A DNA stretch of 37,237 nucleotides from a virus, in the IMG/VR virus record IMGVR_UViG_3300042392_001626, positions 1 to 37,237 of that record; one strand, written 5' to 3'. The notes beneath the pieces were generated by a model, which worked only from the letters and a program-made list of their open reading frames with translations, was not told the DNA's origin and ran no database searches. The first letter of the stretch is position 1. Every line of letters starts with the position of its first letter. This document shows positions 14,917 through 21,429 of this stretch, piece after piece. The translations under genes were made by a program, and so were the position numbers.

Positions 14917-15812
14917 TCAATATGTGTTTTAAATGTTCTTCCGTCTTTAGGATAGATTGAAAATCTAGCCCCTTTAATATTAAATTGATCTCTGTCTCCT
15001 TTATATATAGTCGCTAAAACCGGAGTAAATCCACCGTCAGGTATATCCCCATGATAATGAATATGTCCTGAAGCAGTTAGACTGTATGTTCCCTTTGAAA
15101 GTTTTTTTAAACCAGGATCACCTTGAATCAATACATCAACTTTATTTTCATCTATGCTGCCTTTATCAAAATTAACGCCAAATACTGACATCATTTTTAA
15201 ATCTTTACTTTTTATAATAGAGTATGCAGATTCACCTGGCGGTATTTTATCTCCATACAAGGCTTGGCATTTAAGAATAAATGCTTGTGTTTCTTTATGA
15301 TTTTTTATGCGATCTTCTGTCAAGCCACCCCATTGTTGAAAGTCCTTTGGAGCTTTTCCTTTTTTGTGACTTATATGAATTAGTGGTTTACCAGAGCCAT
15401 CAGCTAAATGAAAATCACTTTTAGGAGTGCCCGGCGTCTTTAATACTCGAGAAATATTAGAAATTATTTTTCCATTTCCTAATTTTACTTTAATTGGTCC
15501 TCCGGTTTCTGCAACTGCTGCAAACACTGCAGATTCTAATGCACCTATTGCAGCTGATTCAACATCTAATCCACCAGTCCTTCCTGCTCCCTTAATTAGT
15601 ATTTTTACATTTCCAACTTTAATTCCGCCGATACTAGATCCTTTCAAATTTGAATCGACTACGGCATTTAAATTTGATAAAAATTTTGCAACTCTATGCA
15701 TTTCTTCTATACGATTGCCATTTACTAGCACTACTATGGATGTTGATGTAGAAGATTTTATGGTAACGCCTTTTAATTTTTTTAAAAGTTTTGCTATGTC
15801 ATTACCATTCAT
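14913..15812 (-). CDS. Nuclease-like partner protein (SDFHL...ISHK core)
   Basis: 299 residues. SDFHLADGSGKPLIHISHK (Asp133, Ser148, Lys150) shares the pattern [ST]-D-[VF]-[QH]-L...GK...[VI]-S-x-K with the downstream gene. A preceding helix has Glu85 and Glu93, as the first helix of PD-(D/E)XK enzymes often does. KDFQQWGG follows and is conserved in a family I know from phages without a firm function. The C-terminus is beta-rich (SGHIHYHGDIPDGGF). It lacks the capsid-targeting start. TATAAATA lies five bases before the ATG, predicting a leaderless late mRNA. Confidence 0.65.
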   Translation of the reverse strand: MNGNDIAKLLKKLKGVTIKSSTSTSIVVLVNGNRIEEMHRVAKFLSNLNAVVDSNLKGSSIGGIKVGNVKILIKGAGRTGGLDVESAAIGALESAVFAAVAETGGPIKVKLGNGKIISNISRVLKTPGTPKSDFHLADGSGKPLIHISHKKGKAPKDFQQWGGLTEDRIKNHKETQAFILKCQALYGDKIPPGESAYSIIKSKDLKMMSVFGVNFDKGSIDENKVDVLIQGDPGLKKLSKGTYSLTASGHIHYHGDIPDGGFTPVLATIYKGDRDQFNIKGARFSIYPKDGRTFKTHIE

Positions 15813-15817
15813 GTATA

Positions 15818-15825
15818 TATTTATA
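15818..15825 (-). promoter_or_regulatory. TATAAATA late promoter box, leaderless geometry
   Basis: Minus-strand TATAAATA ends five bases before ATG at 15812. With the T4 late start site about six bases past the box, the first base transcribed would be the A of ATG. No Shine-Dalgarno sequence is present. Confidence 0.5.
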
Positions 15826-16273
15826 ATTTACCGCTAGATTCTAAAAATGAATCATACAATGCATTCTCCCTAAAATTTGCCTCTACCTCCCATGGGGCTG
15901 TTTCATAGTTATAATCTTTGTACATTTTACCTTTCCAACGTGCTGCGCTTGGGGCCTGAGCATAAAAACGTAACTCATTACGGTCATACTGTTTTAAGTG
16001 CACAAATTCATGCGCCAAAGTTATTAACATTACATATTCCGAATCATCATAATGCAAACGAATAATATAGTCCTCATCTGGATCGTCCCTGTAGCATTGA
16101 TAGCAGTCTCCGAATACTCTTTCATTTAACGCCAAGTCTTTTATGAGCTGTATTGTTATGCGTACATTTCTCTTTTTAGGCATCAATTGTTTAAGATAAT
16201 GGTGAGCAGCTGCTATCAGTAAACCCTTTAGTTTTCTGTTTTTGCTTGAGCCATATACCTTTATACAGATCAT
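15821..16273 (-). CDS. HExxH zinc metallopeptidase-like protein
   Basis: 150 residues. LAHEFVHLKQY contains HExxH (His88, Glu89, His92). PWEVEA (Glu129/Glu131) downstream supplies a probable third zinc ligand, as in the SprT/M-type gluzincin-like phage peptidases. No signal peptide is seen, so it acts in the cytoplasm or virion. It starts 18 bases after a strong terminator and seven bases after TATAAGTA, a near-match to the late box, suggesting its own late promoter. Substrate unknown. Confidence 0.75.
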   Translation of the reverse strand: MICIKVYGSSKNRKLKGLLIAAAHHYLKQLMPKKRNVRITIQLIKDLALNERVFGDCYQCYRDDPDEDYIIRLHYDDSEYVMLITLAHEFVHLKQYDRNELRFYAQAPSAARWKGKMYKDYNYETAPWEVEANFRENALYDSFLESSGKL

Positions 16274-16280
16274 ACAACTA

Positions 16281-16288
16281 TACTTATA
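16281..16288 (-). promoter_or_regulatory. Late-box-like TATAAGTA
   Basis: One mismatch to TATAAATA, seven bases before ATG 16273 and just downstream of the terminator hairpin. A promoter is needed here if the terminator is efficient. Confidence 0.4.
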
Positions 16289-16291
16289 AGC

Positions 16292-16330
16292 AAAAAATGC
16301 TACTGATTTTTATTACCAGTAGCATTTTTT
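16292..16330 (-). terminator. Bidirectional intrinsic terminator
   Basis: A perfect 14-base inverted repeat, AAAAAATGCTACTG at 16292-16305 with CAGTAGCATTTTTT at 16317-16330, and an 11-base loop. It works as an intrinsic terminator on either strand. It follows the AAA+ gene, which ends at 16352. Confidence 0.85.
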
Positions 16331-16351
16331 ATTTAGATTAAATTTTAAATA

Positions 16352-17884
16352 TCAAGCGTATGTTGATATCATACGAGTAAGATCATCGTCTGATACTGTA
16401 ACTCCAGCTGCAAGAGCACCTGCCGCCATATTTAATCCACGAGATAACTTACGAAGGTTAGCGCTTTGCTTGCTCTTCCCTTTACGAAGAAGGTCAACAA
16501 CATGTAGGCGGGATTTTGAATCAAGCTTTAAGCCGTCTTCAAGTTCCATGCCATCAACAATCTTTTCCATAAAGTCATAGATTTCAACTTCAGTTGGATC
16601 AATATTGATGATAAACGCACGAGTACGAAGAGCGCCGTCTGGATCAAGTTTATCAAGATTTAAGTTTGAAATAAAGATAATCTTACCAGTAAATTCGAAA
16701 TAGCGAGGAATCAACCCTTGATCGAGAATCTCGTCATCACTCATGTCATTCTCTGGGTCAACAACATTTTTACCCATCTTATTCCATACGAGTTTACGAA
16801 TCTTTTTAGTATCTGTTGCAGCTTTAAGAAGGTTACGTGCCTCTTGATCGCCGAGTGCGTCGTCGCTGTCGTCAAAAAAGATAATGTCATTCTTATAACG
16901 GAACAGCAACGAATACATACCAGCGGCAGAAGCAGAACCAGTATTTTTGAAATAACCATTACCATCAGTCAGACCCATACTAGACAAGATCTTTTCAGTT
17001 GTATGTGTTTTACCAACACCACCCTTACCAGACACAAAGAGCGCATTTGCTGCTCCACTAATTGTAAGCTTTACTAGATTTTCAAGGTCTTTTAGTTGTG
17101 CTTCAAACGACAGACGCTCGCGGTCTGCTTCAATTTGGTCTACTTGCGGATTATAGCTATATTTTTCTACAGCAGGACCCTTTGTTACGGTGCCAGACAC
17201 AATTCCAAGGCGAGCCATAATCTTACCTTTTTCAGCCTTGATTTGTTTAAGATCTTTTGCCTTTCCAACCCAAACATATTTTATGCCTTGCTTTTCAATA
17301 AAGCTTGGATATGCAGAAGAAAGAGCGTCAAAGATTTTTACACCAGGAATTCCATACATGCTGTAAATTTTACTCTTTACAAAATTTGGGTCAACTAGAT
17401 AGTCAGCAATTTCGTCATATATGCCTTCAAAGTCATGCTTGTTTCTTGCCTCGTTTAGGACGCCTTCATAAAGAGGCACATCATCTGGCATTGTAGTAAT
17501 TTTACCAAGCTCAGGAGTCGACGAACTAATGAGGTCTGCAATAATTGGAAGAGTCTTTACGAGCGAAACAGTTTGATCAAATTCAATATGGAACGGGGCT
17601 TCAGATTTGCCGTTCCAATAGTCAACGGACATAAGGTTATTAAGACCAGCAAGACTACTTTGTGCCCAGTTAAAACGAATACTTTTATTAAGTTTTGCTG
17701 TATAGAATCTTAATCCAAAGCCTTTTCCATTGCTGTTCTGATAGCCTTCAAGTCCAGGATATCTGAAAAATACTACTCCTGTTTTCTTTTTTAAGAATCG
17801 GGAAATAATGAATGCCGCTTTGTCTACTGATGAAGTTGATAGGGCTTCGGAAAGAAATTGTTTATATTTTAATAGGGCTGACAT
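16352..17884 (-). CDS. AAA+ family ATPase with capsid-targeting-like N-terminus
   Basis: 510 residues. Walker A is GKGGVGKT (286-293), Walker B IIFFDDSDD (334-342), sensor-1-like IIFISN near 402-407, and Arg finger candidates in GALRTRAF (~418-424). The first 280 residues are a separate domain of unknown fold. The start MSALLKYKQFLSE resembles the capsid-targeting leaders nearby, with L-S-E at residues 11-13. A motor that is packaged, or one that acts on the prohead, are both possible. Two TATAAATA boxes precede it, the nearer six bases from the ATG. A strong terminator follows. Confidence 0.8.
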   Translation of the reverse strand: MSALLKYKQFLSEALSTSSVDKAAFIISRFLKKKTGVVFFRYPGLEGYQNSNGKGFGLRFYTAKLNKSIRFNWAQSSLAGLNNLMSVDYWNGKSEAPFHIEFDQTVSLVKTLPIIADLISSSTPELGKITTMPDDVPLYEGVLNEARNKHDFEGIYDEIADYLVDPNFVKSKIYSMYGIPGVKIFDALSSAYPSFIEKQGIKYVWVGKAKDLKQIKAEKGKIMARLGIVSGTVTKGPAVEKYSYNPQVDQIEADRERLSFEAQLKDLENLVKLTISGAANALFVSGKGGVGKTHTTEKILSSMGLTDGNGYFKNTGSASAAGMYSLLFRYKNDIIFFDDSDDALGDQEARNLLKAATDTKKIRKLVWNKMGKNVVDPENDMSDDEILDQGLIPRYFEFTGKIIFISNLNLDKLDPDGALRTRAFIINIDPTEVEIYDFMEKIVDGMELEDGLKLDSKSRLHVVDLLRKGKSKQSANLRKLSRGLNMAAGALAAGVTVSDDDLTRMISTYA

Positions 17885-17890
17885 ATTGTA

Positions 17891-17921
17891 TATTTATAAG
17901 ATAAGTTCTATCTTATTTATA
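17891..17921 (-). promoter_or_regulatory. Tandem TATAAATA boxes flanking a dyad
   Basis: Two minus-strand TATAAATA boxes, at 17914-17921 and 17891-17898, with ATAAGATA-GAACT-TATCTTAT (8-base arms) between and partly overlapping them. The downstream box ends six bases before ATG 17884. Confidence 0.5.
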
Positions 17922-17924
17922 AAA

Positions 17925-19094
17925 CTATACGTTTATGCCACTAAAGTCTCGGGGTTTGCGACCTGCGCTAAATGGAGTGTTTACTACGGGAGAGCTGTCT
18001 GTGTCGTTTGTGATGTTTGCCATTGGATCAGAGATATCATAGAGTCTCATCTTTGAGAGATCGATGCCAATTGTGAAACGTTTGTTTGTGGTTGGGTCAT
18101 TATATCGATTTTTGAGTTGCTTGACCATGATTTGATTCATCTTGTCGAGCTGTTCTGTGCGTATAAATGCAACCATCATGTCAGCAGTCGCAGGCAAACC
18201 AAAGCTCTCGCTTGTGTCTGTAATCTCAACGTCACTGCTATTAAATCCACCACGAGTAATTTGAGTCGCACTCCATATAGGCACGTTAAATTCAACTGCC
18301 AATCCACGAAGTTCTTCAGCAATGCTCTTGATCAAACTATAGGTATTGATGCTGCCACCAAGTCCTTTCATACGACTGCTTGCGCAGATATTTAAGTAGT
18401 CAACATAGATAATGTCTGGCTCAAACTTTTTCTTGAGTTTTAGTTCAAGAAGTAGTGCTCTAAAGTGTCCGACATGAGCAGCTGCAGTAGGATATTCTTT
18501 TACAATAAGTTTGCCATGAGTACGTTGACTTATAGCTCCTACTTTTGATTGAAACTCTTTTTGAGTCAAGTCTTTTAGCTTGTCAATCTTTATGTCAAGT
18601 AGGTTTGCATCGATACGTTCTGCGATGCGCTCTTCTGCCATTTCAAGTGTGATATAAAGAACATTTCGTCCTTGAGCAAGAGCAGCTGCTGCCATATGGC
18701 ACATGCCAAGACTCTTACCGCAACCAGTATTATGAGAAGAAACCCCATTAGTATAATAACGGTGATTTTCATGATCAACAGTAATATCTACAATCGGTAT
18801 TTTATTTCCTGTTTTTGTAACTATACCAATTTGATAGTCATCTTCAGTTAAATATTCTTGTTTTTTATGAACCAAATCTTTAGCATATTTCCAACCATCA
18901 ATGGTTTCAAATAAATGATTTTCATTAACTCTAATAATTTTTCCATTATTAAGCAATAAAACATATTCATCCCACATTCCTTTATCAACAAATGCTGACA
19001 CTGGAACATATCCATCTGGAGAATGCACTTCTATTGAATAACCTTCATTTAAAAGTGTTTCGATTTCTTTAATTGCAATAACTTTTTCTGTCAT
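17925..19094 (-). CDS. C-intein plus C-terminal half of gp41-type replicative helicase
   Basis: 389 residues. Residues 1-122 are a C-intein and 123-389 are the C-terminal helicase extein. The extein begins TGCGKS, the second half of Walker A. It continues with the catalytic-Glu strand (LYITLEMAEER), Walker B IIYVDYLNI and the RecA-fold Gln/Arg region (SATQITRGGF, VKQLKNRYND), as in DnaB-family 5'-3' replicative helicases such as T4 gp41. Alone it lacks the first Gly-x of the P-loop and the N-terminal oligomerisation region, so it should be inactive until spliced to the product of 19891-20547. No clear Shine-Dalgarno site. How this half is transcribed is not evident. Confidence 0.93.
   Translation of the reverse strand: MTEKVIAIKEIETLLNEGYSIEVHSPDGYVPVSAFVDKGMWDEYVLLLNNGKIIRVNENHLFETIDGWKYAKDLVHKKQEYLTEDDYQIGIVTKTGNKIPIVDITVDHENHRYYTNGVSSHNTGCGKSLGMCHMAAAALAQGRNVLYITLEMAEERIAERIDANLLDIKIDKLKDLTQKEFQSKVGAISQRTHGKLIVKEYPTAAAHVGHFRALLLELKLKKKFEPDIIYVDYLNICASSRMKGLGGSINTYSLIKSIAEELRGLAVEFNVPIWSATQITRGGFNSSDVEITDTSESFGLPATADMMVAFIRTEQLDKMNQIMVKQLKNRYNDPTTNKRFTIGIDLSKMRLYDISDPMANITNDTDSSPVVNTPFSAGRKPRDFSGINV
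18729..19094 (-). other. Split intein, C-terminal fragment (122 residues)
   Basis: Starts MTEKVIAIKEIETLLNEGYS. It contains a block-B motif NENHLF (NxxH), a block-F strand IVDITVDHENHRYYTNG, and the C-terminal VSSHN with penultimate His and terminal Asn. The next residue is Thr (+1 nucleophile). This fragment holds nearly the whole Hint fold except the first strands, so it is far longer than a classical C-intein (~35 residues). No endonuclease domain lies inside it. Confidence 0.93.
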
Positions 19095-19108
19095 AAAATG
19101 TAAGTTTT

Positions 19109-19116
19109 TATAAATA
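19109..19116 (+). promoter_or_regulatory. Late promoter box for the intein-associated HNH gene
   Basis: TATAAATA on the plus strand, 29 bases before the ATG at 19146. It fits late expression of the homing gene from its own promoter, against the direction of the helicase. Confidence 0.55.
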
Positions 19117-19145
19117 TAATATTAGCAGGAACAGGATATAGTCTT

Positions 19146-19961
19146 ATGAAATTTTACTCTCAAATTTATTATAAACTTTGTAATGAAAATGTAAATAATA
19201 AAATTCATTATTGTAAAGGATCAAATATACATAAACATCATATTATTCCGCGTCATGCGGGTGGAGGAGACGACGAAAGCAATTTTACTTATCTTAGCAT
19301 TAGACAACACATAATTGCTCATTTTTTGTTATGGAAAATGCATGGAATGGTTAACGATTTGCGATCAATGCAGATGTTAGGAGCAAAGTTAACGTATGAA
19401 CAAAGGAGTATTGTTGGCAAATGGTGTTATGAAAATAAGATAGGAATGTTTTCATTTAGTAAAGAAAAAAAGGCAGAAATTTCACGACGAAATGGTAAAA
19501 TGGCAAAAGAAAAGAAAACTGGTATTCATAAGCCAGAAAATTTTTCAAAATTTGCTTCGCTTGGAGGAAAAGCTTCGATAATTTCTTCTAATAATCCATG
19601 GGCATATTGGGCTACGCCTGAAGGTAGATCAACACGAGCAAAGTTGGGTGGAAAATCACATCTCGGAAAATTATGGATCCATAAAGATGATGTCATAACA
19701 CGTTGTCTATATAGTGAAATTAACGAAAAAATGGATAATGGATGGAAATATGGAATGAAAGATGGAGGAAGAGAATATGTGAATAATGGAGAAAAAACAT
19801 TTCGAGTTGAGTCAGATAAAATATTTGACTTATTATTGCGAGGTTGGAAATTGGGAAAAGCGCTTAATTATAAACCAGATCGTAAACGTTCTAAGTATGA
19901 ACTTTCTTATGCAGCCTTACTCGAATTTGAGTGTCAGGATGAACACAACCAGCGAGAATAA
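19146..19961 (+). CDS. HNH homing endonuclease between the helicase halves
   Basis: 271 residues, plus strand. The HNH core is HHIIP (31-35), Asn46, and SIRQHIIAH with His55 and His59, followed by FLLWK. It is related to the HNH gene at 3562-4179, which has HRIIP ... HREHIIAHWLLWK. The C-terminal part has a NUMOD-like region (SKFASLGGKASI, RSTRAKLGGKSHLG) in place of the repeats of the other copy, so target recognition likely differs. Its last 71 bases are antisense to the N-intein and the end of the helicase N-half. It is the likely agent that spreads the whole fractured cassette. Confidence 0.87.
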   Translation: MKFYSQIYYKLCNENVNNKIHYCKGSNIHKHHIIPRHAGGGDDESNFTYLSIRQHIIAHFLLWKMHGMVNDLRSMQMLGAKLTYEQRSIVGKWCYENKIGMFSFSKEKKAEISRRNGKMAKEKKTGIHKPENFSKFASLGGKASIISSNNPWAYWATPEGRSTRAKLGGKSHLGKLWIHKDDVITRCLYSEINEKMDNGWKYGMKDGGREYVNNGEKTFRVESDKIFDLLLRGWKLGKALNYKPDRKRSKYELSYAALLEFECQDEHNQRE

Positions 19962-20547
19962 TGTTTAGTGTCTTTCGTGGAATGCCACCGCCAGTAATGA
20001 CGTTAAACATTTCAAGGTCGAATGGAATCTTGTCTTCTGTCTTGTGATAAAATTCATAGCGACCGTCGACATTTTCAAGATAGTCATGACCAACATTCGT
20101 ATCAAACGAAACGCTAAGTGCTTTGCTGAGTATACTCGGAATCGCACCTTCTGCCTTGTCTGCTGATTTTCCGTCTATTATAGAAATAGATTCCATAATA
20201 GCAAGATGAACTGCTCGATCTTTACACCATTTTTCTGTGTTGTCTAGCAGCCATTCACTCTCTACAGCGAGAGGTGATTGCAAGCTTTGTATATGAGCAA
20301 GCGCCTCTGGCGCTTTTTGATGTCGTATCTCATCTGAGCCTTGAAACTCAATAGCAAGTGCTGTAGAGTTTGGAAGCTTATTATATTTTGTAATAAACTT
20401 TAAGATGCAGTCATAGACTAACCGACTCTCACCTTCAAAATATTCTGGCTTTAGATGTGGTAATGCTTTGCGACAAAAGTTTTCATTGTGAATAAGATTG
20501 TTAATTATAATGTTTTCAAGATTGCTCTCCATGTGGCTTTGTTTCAA
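19891..20547 (-). CDS. N-terminal half of gp41-type replicative helicase plus N-intein
   Basis: 218 residues. Residues 1-200 form the N-terminal collar and the beginning of the RecA core, ending TLNIILAG, the lead into Walker A. Residues 201-218 are the N-intein, followed by a stop. Together with the 267-residue C-extein the spliced product would be 467 residues, close to T4 gp41 (475). The start at 20547 overlaps the upstream gene. The internal Met6 (MESNLENI) at 20532 is an equally good start. No P-loop is present in this half, so it cannot bind ATP by itself. Confidence 0.92.
   Translation of the reverse strand: MKQSHMESNLENIIINNLIHNENFCRKALPHLKPEYFEGESRLVYDCILKFITKYNKLPNSTALAIEFQGSDEIRHQKAPEALAHIQSLQSPLAVESEWLLDNTEKWCKDRAVHLAIMESISIIDGKSADKAEGAIPSILSKALSVSFDTNVGHDYLENVDGRYEFYHKTEDKIPFDLEMFNVITGGGIPRKTLNIILAGCVHPDTQIRVRLHKKVHT
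19894..19947 (-). other. Split intein, N-terminal fragment (18 residues)
   Basis: CVHPDTQIRVRLHKKVHT, starting with the catalytic Cys1 and matching intein block A (C-x-x-x-DT-x-I). It ends at TAG. Natural N-inteins are usually near 100 residues. Only a few atypically split inteins (AceL-TerL, VidaL) have fragments this short. Its coding bases are also the antisense of the HNH 3' end. Confidence 0.9.
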
Positions 20548-20827
20548 ATTTATTATTTGCTAAAATATCATTTAATATATCACCCAAATAATTTTTAAAC
20601 GTGACATCATTCATTAATGCACCTTTCTCTAAGTTATCGGGACAATACATTATACCAAAAATAAACTCTAATGTACACTCATCTTTTTCGAAATTTTCGC
20701 GAAATTGTATTTTTCCATATTTGTAAACCACTCCTTTATATTTTTCAGGAGTTAATAGTTTAACACAAAAATCTTCAAGATTATTTGGATCTGGTACAAA
20801 GATATAGTCTATTGTTTCGCTTGGCAT
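20516..20827 (-). CDS. Hypothetical protein
   Basis: 103 residues, start MPSETIDYIFVPDPNNLEDF, with hydrophobic and acidic segments (CTLEFIFGIMYCPDNLEKG). No family recognised. It lies between the 2OG oxygenase and the helicase N-half, overlapping the latter's start by up to 32 bases, so it is translated from the same mRNA. Its place just before the helicase could indicate a replication accessory, but nothing in the sequence demonstrates this. Confidence 0.6.
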   Translation of the reverse strand: MPSETIDYIFVPDPNNLEDFCVKLLTPEKYKGVVYKYGKIQFRENFEKDECTLEFIFGIMYCPDNLEKGALMNDVTFKNYLGDILNDILANNKFETKPHGEQS

Positions 20828-20829
20828 AA

Positions 20830-21429
20830 TTAGTCACAAGAATTTCCATATTGTTCAGGCAACCAAACATATGAAGATATTACATATTTAGGATTAGAAA
20901 TTGGAGTTGCTCCTTTGTGTGGATACATATAATATGGGGGAAAACATAAGACGTTCCCAGCTTCAGGCTTTATAGAGATTTCAGTTCCAATGTCAAAGAC
21001 AGTTTCACCGCCTTCAGCCACATCATTGAGATACCAAAACATTACAATTGCTCGCTTGCTAGACGGCACATCACAATGGTCTGTATGCCAATCAAAGATT
21101 CCTGTGCCTGGCTCATAGCGCTTTATGCGAGGAGCCTCAAAGTCTTTGAGTGGCTCATAACACGGCAGTCGGTCTCTTAAGATATTGTCAGTTTTTTCTA
21201 GATAGTGATTGTTAACAGCTTTCATGAGCTGCATCATAGGCAATCTAAAATCCTTAAATGCATCATGATTCAACATGTTAATTTCATGAAAGTCTAATAT
21301 CCTATTTTTACGATAGACTTTTTGTGGATCACTTTCACTCACAGAGTCATATGTCTCTATAAGTGCTTCACACATATCGAGAGGCATCGCTCCCTTTAGC
21401 AGCATTATATAGTCAGCAAGAGTCTTCAC
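20830..21429 (-). CDS. 2-oxoglutarate/Fe(II)-dependent oxygenase (prolyl-4-hydroxylase-like)
   Basis: 199 residues. Iron ligands are His115 and Asp117 (DWHTDHCD) and His171 (MYPHKGATP); Lys181 (PKYVISSYVW) should bind 2-oxoglutarate. The HxD...H...K arrangement and the double-stranded beta-helix strands (AIVMFWYLND, GGETVFD) fit the P4H-type family common in T4-like marine phages. The start is GTG, preceded by GAGGAGGAAG, one of the few good Shine-Dalgarno sites here; that site is inside the acidic tail of uvsX, which overlaps by four bases. The substrate is unknown. Confidence 0.87.
   Translation of the reverse strand: MKTLADYIMLLKGAMPLDMCEALIETYDSVSESDPQKVYRKNRILDFHEINMLNHDAFKDFRLPMMQLMKAVNNHYLEKTDNILRDRLPCYEPLKDFEAPRIKRYEPGTGIFDWHTDHCDVPSSKRAIVMFWYLNDVAEGGETVFDIGTEISIKPEAGNVLCFPPYYMYPHKGATPISNPKYVISSYVWLPEQYGNSCD

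Noticed and set aside
19094-19891. A simple frameshift or pseudogene explanation for the broken helicase
   Set aside because: Both fragments end or start precisely at intein motifs (Cys1 block A; block B, block F, HN-Thr), and the joined exteins give an intact P-loop. Random breakage would not do that.
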